Positions 62,190 through 64,000 of a stretch of 64,000 nt of DNA are shown one piece after another. This DNA comes from an uncultured Clostridia bacterium. Lineage in GTDB: Bacteria; Bacillota; Clostridia; Christensenellales; UBA1242. Under the pieces are notes generated by a model. It was not told the origin of the DNA. It saw only the letters and a program-made list of their open reading frames with translations, and searched no databases. Both the position numbers and the translations under genes were made by a program. Every line of letters starts with the position of its first letter. Positions within the stretch are counted from its first letter, which is position 1. The DNA is taken from NCBI GenBank assembly GCA_944382715.1, contig CALWNC010000002.1, positions 72,738 through 136,737 on the forward strand, given 5' to 3'.

Positions 62190-62535
62190 AGTAATTATTA
62201 TATCATTAAATTAAAAAAAAGAAATATTTTATTTAAAGTATTTTAAATATAAAATTAAATAATTGTATATTTTAAATTAAAAAATAAGAGTTTTGACCCC
62301 ATTGCTAATTGGCAAAGAAGGTAAATAATTTCAAACAAATCTGATTTTTATAGTGGTGGTTTGTGACTTGTAAATTAATAGCTATGACTTTTGAATTTTG
62401 ATGCCACATTGTTTAAATAACTATAGTGTTATTAGCTAAAAAAAATACGCTTTTACAGTAAAGTAAAAATCGTATTTTTAAATAAATTCATCATTATTTC
62501 AAATTTCAAACAATAAGTAATTTATTTTGGTAAAA
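62190..62535. other. Gene-free stretch with a terminator for the EAL gene
   Basis: AAAAATACG pairs with CGTATTTTT at 62441-62479, downstream of the EAL gene on the minus strand and followed there by a T-run. Nothing else is seen. Confidence 0.55.
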
Positions 62536-63501
62536 TTATTCCATTTGTGAATTTTCCAATCCATTTTGAGATTTTACAAGTGAACCAAGTTCGCTTGCCG
62601 TCATTGGTTTTTTAAATCCATATCCCTGATATTTTAATTGCCCAATTCTTCTTAGATTTTTTATTACCGTTTCAAAAGGAATGGTATAGCTGTGAGTTCC
62701 CTTATTAAATAATCCGTCTACTCCTTCTAAGACTATATCTGGACTATTTGGTTTGGATTTAATGGTATTATAAAGTGTTTGTAAATTATTATAATTTTTT
62801 GTATAGTTGGCAATTTCAACTAAACTTCTATCAATTTTTACTTCATCAAAGTCTAAAAGTTCAAGTACTGAAATATCTTTTGCATTTCTAGATCCAAAGT
62901 CGTCAAGAGCAAAAGTAACTCCCAAACTTTTTAGTTTATCAATAATTTCTCTATGAGTTGCAATTTTACTAAAATCTTCAGTTTCCAAAATTTCAATTTG
63001 AAGATTTTTAGGTGAAATTTTATTCTTTTTTGTTTCACTTATAACTTTTTCTACAAAATCGTTATCTAAACAATCAAGGGCAACATTAAGAGAAATTCTA
63101 AAATCAGGTTCAGTTTTTGCGATGTCATATTTATTAATGTCTTTGCAAATTGTTTCAACTTGTTTTAAAACAACTGCCTTCTCATCACCAAATTCTTTTA
63201 AAAGATAAAAAACGATTTCTGGGTTAACTATTGAATGACCAAAGCCATTGTCAGGATTTTTAACTCTAAAAAGTGCCTCTGCTGATTTTGTTGTTTGTTC
63301 ATCTGATTCAAATTTTGGCTGATAATACATTTCAAATTTGCTAGTTTTGATGTAATCAAAAATTAATTTTTCATATTCAATGGCATAGTTTTCTAATTCT
63401 TCATTAATTTGAAATGGTTCATTTTTGTTGGCATCAATTTTGTGCATAATATATTCATTTAATTGTTTATGTTTTTCATCATCAAGTAAGTGTTTTTCCA
63501 T
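62536..63501 (-). CDS. EAL-domain cyclic-di-GMP phosphodiesterase
   Basis: 321 residues. AEALFRV, QIEILETEDF, FALDDFGSRN, VKIDRSLV, IVLEGVDG and YQGYGFKKPM supply the EAL metal ligands and catalytic Lys/Glu, so the enzyme should be active. An N-terminal helical part of about 50 residues has no sensor domain. It would cleave c-di-GMP in the cytoplasm. Single gene. Confidence 0.85.
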   Translation of the reverse strand: MEKHLLDDEKHKQLNEYIMHKIDANKNEPFQINEELENYAIEYEKLIFDYIKTSKFEMYYQPKFESDEQTTKSAEALFRVKNPDNGFGHSIVNPEIVFYLLKEFGDEKAVVLKQVETICKDINKYDIAKTEPDFRISLNVALDCLDNDFVEKVISETKKNKISPKNLQIEILETEDFSKIATHREIIDKLKSLGVTFALDDFGSRNAKDISVLELLDFDEVKIDRSLVEIANYTKNYNNLQTLYNTIKSKPNSPDIVLEGVDGLFNKGTHSYTIPFETVIKNLRRIGQLKYQGYGFKKPMTASELGSLVKSQNGLENSQME

Positions 63502-63672
63502 TTTTACTTTTTCTCCATAGTGATTATTATATCAGTTATTTTAGGATTAGTCAATACCAAAAAAATTTATTGATAGTTTTAAAACAATTTGTTAATAAAA
63601 ATTTTGAATTTCTATTGCGATTTCTGCATAAACTTGTTAAACTAATTTAGTAAAGTATTTAGGAGAAAATTT

Positions 63673-64000
63673 ATGAATATTGGAATTGATTTAGATGGTG
63701 TGTTGTTTGATACTGAAAATTGGTTTAGAACATATGCCACGTTTTACAATGCGGAGCATTTTAAATGTAAAGAAGTTGACAGGGAAGAATTGTATTTTCA
63801 AAAAAGATATCTTTGGTCAAAAGAGCAGGAGAGTGAGTTTTACGAAGATTGTTATAGACAGATTGAAAGGGAAGCTCCTCTTATGCCTTATGCTAAAATG
63901 GTTATTGATAAGCTTAAAAACCAAGGTCATAAGCTTTATATTATTACAAGGAGAGGTCACTCATTTTCAGACGAAATTCCAATTACAGAGACAAGATTTA
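63673..64000 (+). CDS. HAD-like 5'-nucleotidase family protein, partial
   Basis: The first 109 codons are seen; the gene continues past the window. IGIDLDGVLFDTE is the HAD motif I with both aspartates, and LYIITRRGH the Ser/Thr motif II. AGGAG before the ATG. Resembles the 5'(3')-deoxyribonucleotidase NT5C type. Confidence 0.7.
   Translation, partial: MNIGIDLDGVLFDTENWFRTYATFYNAEHFKCKEVDREELYFQKRYLWSKEQESEFYEDCYRQIEREAPLMPYAKMVIDKLKNQGHKLYIITRRGHSFSDEIPITETRF

Noticed and set aside
1..64000. CRISPR array or cas genes
   Set aside because: No regularly spaced identical repeats with unique spacers and no Cas-like protein were seen.
1..64000. Insertion sequences with DDE transposase
   Set aside because: No transposase was seen; the only recombinases are the serine and tyrosine integrases.

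Overview
The window is AT-rich, uses TGA as a stop, has strong AGGAGG-type ribosome binding sites and a CGAAC-N4-GTTCG SOS box, and carries Tex, DegV, PflB/PflA, an EAL protein and a heterodimeric ABC exporter. This points to a low-GC Gram-positive bacterium (Bacillota), probably an anaerobe; the genus cannot be told from the sequence alone.

Layout. 1-7795 is a defence-like island: the end of a CBASS operon (four-TM effector plus CD-NTase), an SMC-like ATPase with a PD-(D/E)XK-type nuclease, and an operon of a MazG-like pyrophosphatase, a nuclease-helicase and a methyltransferase. About 8000-20105 is a filamentous-phage (inovirus-like) prophage on the minus strand: phage-type HUH Rep, Zot-like ATPase, coiled-coil adhesin, membrane structural proteins, coat candidates, regulators including a LexA-like repressor with its own SOS box, and a large serine recombinase. 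20146-23494 is a PIN-GNAT / ASCH / HNH cassette between two diverged 111-bp repeats. 23486-43614 is a second inovirus-like prophage, inserted in the 3' end of tRNA-Ser(TGA) by a tyrosine integrase, with a 17-bp att repeat at both ends. 43965-64000 is mostly host chromosome.

The main discovery is the second prophage. Its structural module (small membrane protein, 420-residue membrane protein, a second membrane protein, coiled-coil adhesin, Zot-like ATPase, Lys-rich protein, then Rep) runs in the same order as in the first prophage, with recognisable similarity in several proteins. Its replication module is of a different kind. The Rep looks like those of CRESS-DNA viruses (circoviruses, geminiviruses): motifs FLTINNP, HLQ, YCTK, then a superfamily 3 helicase. 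Just upstream is a stem-loop whose loop carries AAATATTAC, which fits the NANTATTAC origin nonanucleotide of those viruses, followed at once by tandem GCGTAAC iterons. So a filamentous-phage body appears joined to a CRESS-type origin and Rep, while its sister prophage 20 kb away has a phage-type HUH Rep.

Other unusual items: a candidate attenuator and a very long inverted repeat in prophage 1; a dnaX-type A AAA AAG slippery site, a tRNA-like gene with a 10-nt anticodon loop, possible ATA start codons and duplicated leaders in prophage 2; and a displaced tRNA terminator that suggests repeated integration at the tRNA-Ser locus. All homology calls are by eye from motifs; no database search was run.
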